Positions 61,320 through 64,000 of a DNA stretch of 64,000 bases are shown here, in pieces. Positions within the stretch are counted from its first letter, which is position 1. Each line of letters starts with the position of its first letter. The DNA comes from Sapria himalayana (lineage: Eukaryota; Streptophyta; Magnoliopsida; Malpighiales; Rafflesiaceae). The stretch lies in the NCBI GenBank assembly GCA_029783825.1, contig JAREIK010012223.1, positions 1 through 64,000 of the forward strand. The letters are read 5' to 3'. The position numbers were made by a program, and so were the translations under genes. Below the pieces are notes generated by a model. It was not told where the DNA came from and ran no database searches. It was given only the letters and a program-made list of their open reading frames with translations.

Positions 61320-64000
61320 TCTTTCTATCAATCAATCTATTAGTATTTCAATCTATCTATCAATATATTTATGAATTTGTCTATCAATTTATCTATCAAT
61401 AAATCATTCAAAGTATCTATCAATATATTATGAATTTGTCTATCAATTTATGTATCAATAAATAATTCAAACTATCTATCTATCTATATATCGAATTTTT
61501 TTTATATATCTATTTGTCTATCAATTTGTCTATCTATCTATTTATAAATAAATAAATAAATAAATAAATAAATATATATATATATATATATATATTTATG
61601 TATGTATGTATATATATCTATCTATCTATGTATCTTTCTAACTATCTATCCATCTATCTATCTATATGTCTGTCTATTTATCTATCTATCTATCTATCTG
61701 TCTATCTGTCTTTTTATCTATTTTTCTATCTATATGTCTATCTATGTATCTATCTCTATGTCTATCTATGTGTCTATCTATTTTTTTATCTATTTATATA
61801 TCTATCTACCTATCTTTATGTCTATTTATAGGTATATCTATCTATCTGTATATATATATATATATATTTGTCAATATATCTATCTATATATCAATCTATC
61901 TATCTATCAATCTATCTTTTGATTAATATATCAATCTATATGTCTATTAATCTATCTATTATTCTATCTATCAATCTATCTATGTGTCTATATATTTATT
62001 AATCTATATGTCTATCTATAAATCTATCTATGTGTCTATATATCTATTAATCTATATGTCTATCAATCTATCTATCTTTGTGTCTATCAATTTATTTATC
62101 TATATGTCTATTTATCTATCTATCTATTTATCTAACTTTCTATTTATCTACATATCTATCTATCTATCTATCCATCTATTAATCTATCTATCTATCTGTC
62201 AATCAAAAAATGTCTTTATCTATCTTTCCATATGTCTTTCTATCTATCTATCTTTCTAACTATTTGTCTATCTATCAGTTAATCAATATATGCATTATCT
62301 ATCTTTCCATATGTCTATCTATATGTCTATCCATCTTTCTATCTGTCTGTCTATCCATTGTCTATCTATTTTCTATTTATTTACTATCTTTATGTCTATG
62401 AATCTATAAATCAATCTATCTATAAATATGTATATCAATCCGTCAATCAATCATTCTATTAGACTAGATTTCTATATATCTATATGTCTATAAATTTGTC
62501 TATCAATCTATTTATATGTTTATCTATCTATCTATTATCTTTGTATCTTTTTTTCTGTGTGTCTATTTTCTATCTATCTATCTATCTATTTGTCTATCTA
62601 TTATACTATCTTTCAATCTTTCTAGCTATTTGTCAAACTATCTCTCTATCTGCCTATCAATCTATATATCTTTCTATATATCGATCTATCTATCTATCTA
62701 AGTAACTATCTATCTATGTATCTATCTATCTGTCTATCGATCTGTCTATCTATCTGTCTATATATCTGTCTATCTATCTATCTATATATTTGTTTATTCT
62801 TCTATTTTCTTTTATTATATTTATCTATCTCTCAATCTATAAATCAATCTATCTATTAATCTGTTTATCAATCAATCATTCTATTAGTCTAGCTTTGTAT
62901 ATATATATATGTATATAAATTTATCTATTAATCAATTTATCTATTTATCTAACTATCTGTTTATCATTCAATTTTTAAATCTATGTGTCTATCTATTTGT
63001 CTATCCATCTCTCTGTCTGTATGTCTATTATTATGTCTATCAATTTATCAATCTAGAAAGCTAGCTATCAATCTGTCTATCTACCTACATATCTATCGAT
63101 ATATCTATATGTATATCAATCGATTGATTTATCTATCTATCTATCTATCCATCTATCTGTGTTTCTATCAATGTGTCTATCAATCTATCGGTCAATCTAT
63201 ATATCTTTATGTCTAACAATCTTTCTAGCTATCTGTATAATAGTTGTCTACCTATCTATGTATTTACCTTTCTATATATATATATTTATTTATTTATTTA
63301 TTATTTATTTATTTATCAATTTCTCTTTCTATAAGTATTTGTTCTATTTATCTATTTGTCTAACTATCTTTCTATCTATATTTTGATCTTTCAATTTAAC
63401 ATTTTATCTATCTATCTATATATAAGTTTATTTTCCAACTTGTCTGTATGTCTATGTGTCTATATATATATATATAAGTTTATATTTCTATCTACCATTC
63501 TATCTATCTTTCTATCTATCTATTTATCTATATATCTATCTATTTGTCTATCTATCTATCTGTCTATCTATCTATCTATCTATATATCCATTTATCTATC
63601 TAACTATTTGTCTGCTTCTATAAATTTGTCAATCTATCAGTCTATCTATTTATCTATCTATATACATATATTTCTATCTATCTATCTTTCTTTCTATATG
63701 TCTGTCTATCAATCAATGAATGAAATGATCTATCTTTCTATCTATATATCTATCTATTTTTCTATATATCTATCTATCTATTAATGTATCTATTTGTCTA
63801 TCTGCCTATCTATCTATCTGTCAATAAAACTATTTTTCTATATCTCTATCTATATGTCAAAATATATGTTTATATTTATGTCAATATTTCTTTTTGTCAA
63901 TATATATATCACTCTATTAATTGGTCAGTCTATCAGTCTATCTATCTATTAATCTCTCTATCTATCTATCTATATGTCTATATATCTATCAATCTATCAA
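61320..64000 (+). repeat. Diverged (TCTA)n microsatellite array, fourth forward block
   Basis: Back to the TCTA orientation of 1-27 kb. Includes an (AAAT)n tract at about 61546-61572, (TA)n at 61572-61594 and 61849-61867, and (TTTA)n near 63286-63316. It reaches the right edge of the window. Forward ORFs are repeat artefacts. Confidence 0.94.

Noticed and set aside
1..64000. tRNA, rRNA, bacterial-type operons, riboswitches or organelle genes
   Set aside because: No cloverleaf, rRNA or organelle gene wording was seen, and the composition and genes are those of plant nuclear repeat DNA.

Overview
This window looks like nuclear DNA from a large, repeat-rich flowering-plant genome. It contains plant-type CACTA (En/Spm) transposase domains with short spliced exons, and broken copies of plant genes (R2R3-MYB, SMAX1-LIKE, tubulin-folding cofactor D, cytosolic pyruvate kinase, enhancer-of-polycomb-like, SWIB-domain, KIN-12 kinesin). 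The species cannot be told from the sequence. I found no intact host gene and no tRNA or rRNA. Every coding trace I recognise is a decayed transposon gene or a captured gene fragment.

Layout. (1) About 22 kb consists of diverged tetranucleotide arrays, TCTA on the + strand at 1-4953, 6372-12860, 24739-27017 and 61320-64000, and the reverse complement (TAGA) at 52169-57655. Long apparent ORFs of Ser-Ile-Tyr-Leu are by-products of the repeat. (2) 4954-6371 is an AT-rich island, possibly with a Ty1/copia LTR remnant. (3) 12861-24738 is a full-length, decayed CACTA element inserted in the array. It has CACTACAACAAAA terminal inverted repeats, an ATA target-site duplication, a TNP2-type transposase pseudogene, a second gene joining a TNPA-like region to a Ulp1-type protease, and an antisense Ty3/gypsy integrase fragment. 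(4) 27018-52168 is a composite of a second CACTA-like family (ends CACTACAA, subterminal motif TAGCTAGGGA). It carries seven recognisable host-gene fragments plus several families of minisatellite. (5) 57656-61319 is a reverse-oriented portion of the same family, with GC-rich triplet repeats and a right-hand end at 61319.

How it fits together. The first element once carried its own transposition genes; all are now interrupted by stops and a frameshift. The second family has no recognisable transposase in the window, but its ends bracket pieces of unrelated genes that keep their introns, as expected for Pack-CACTA-type DNA capture. The flipped microsatellite block at 52-57.7 kb and the large inverted arms (34.0-38.4 kb against 58.2-61.3 kb) suggest an inversion between inverted transposon copies. 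All homology calls were made by eye from translated reading and need database confirmation.
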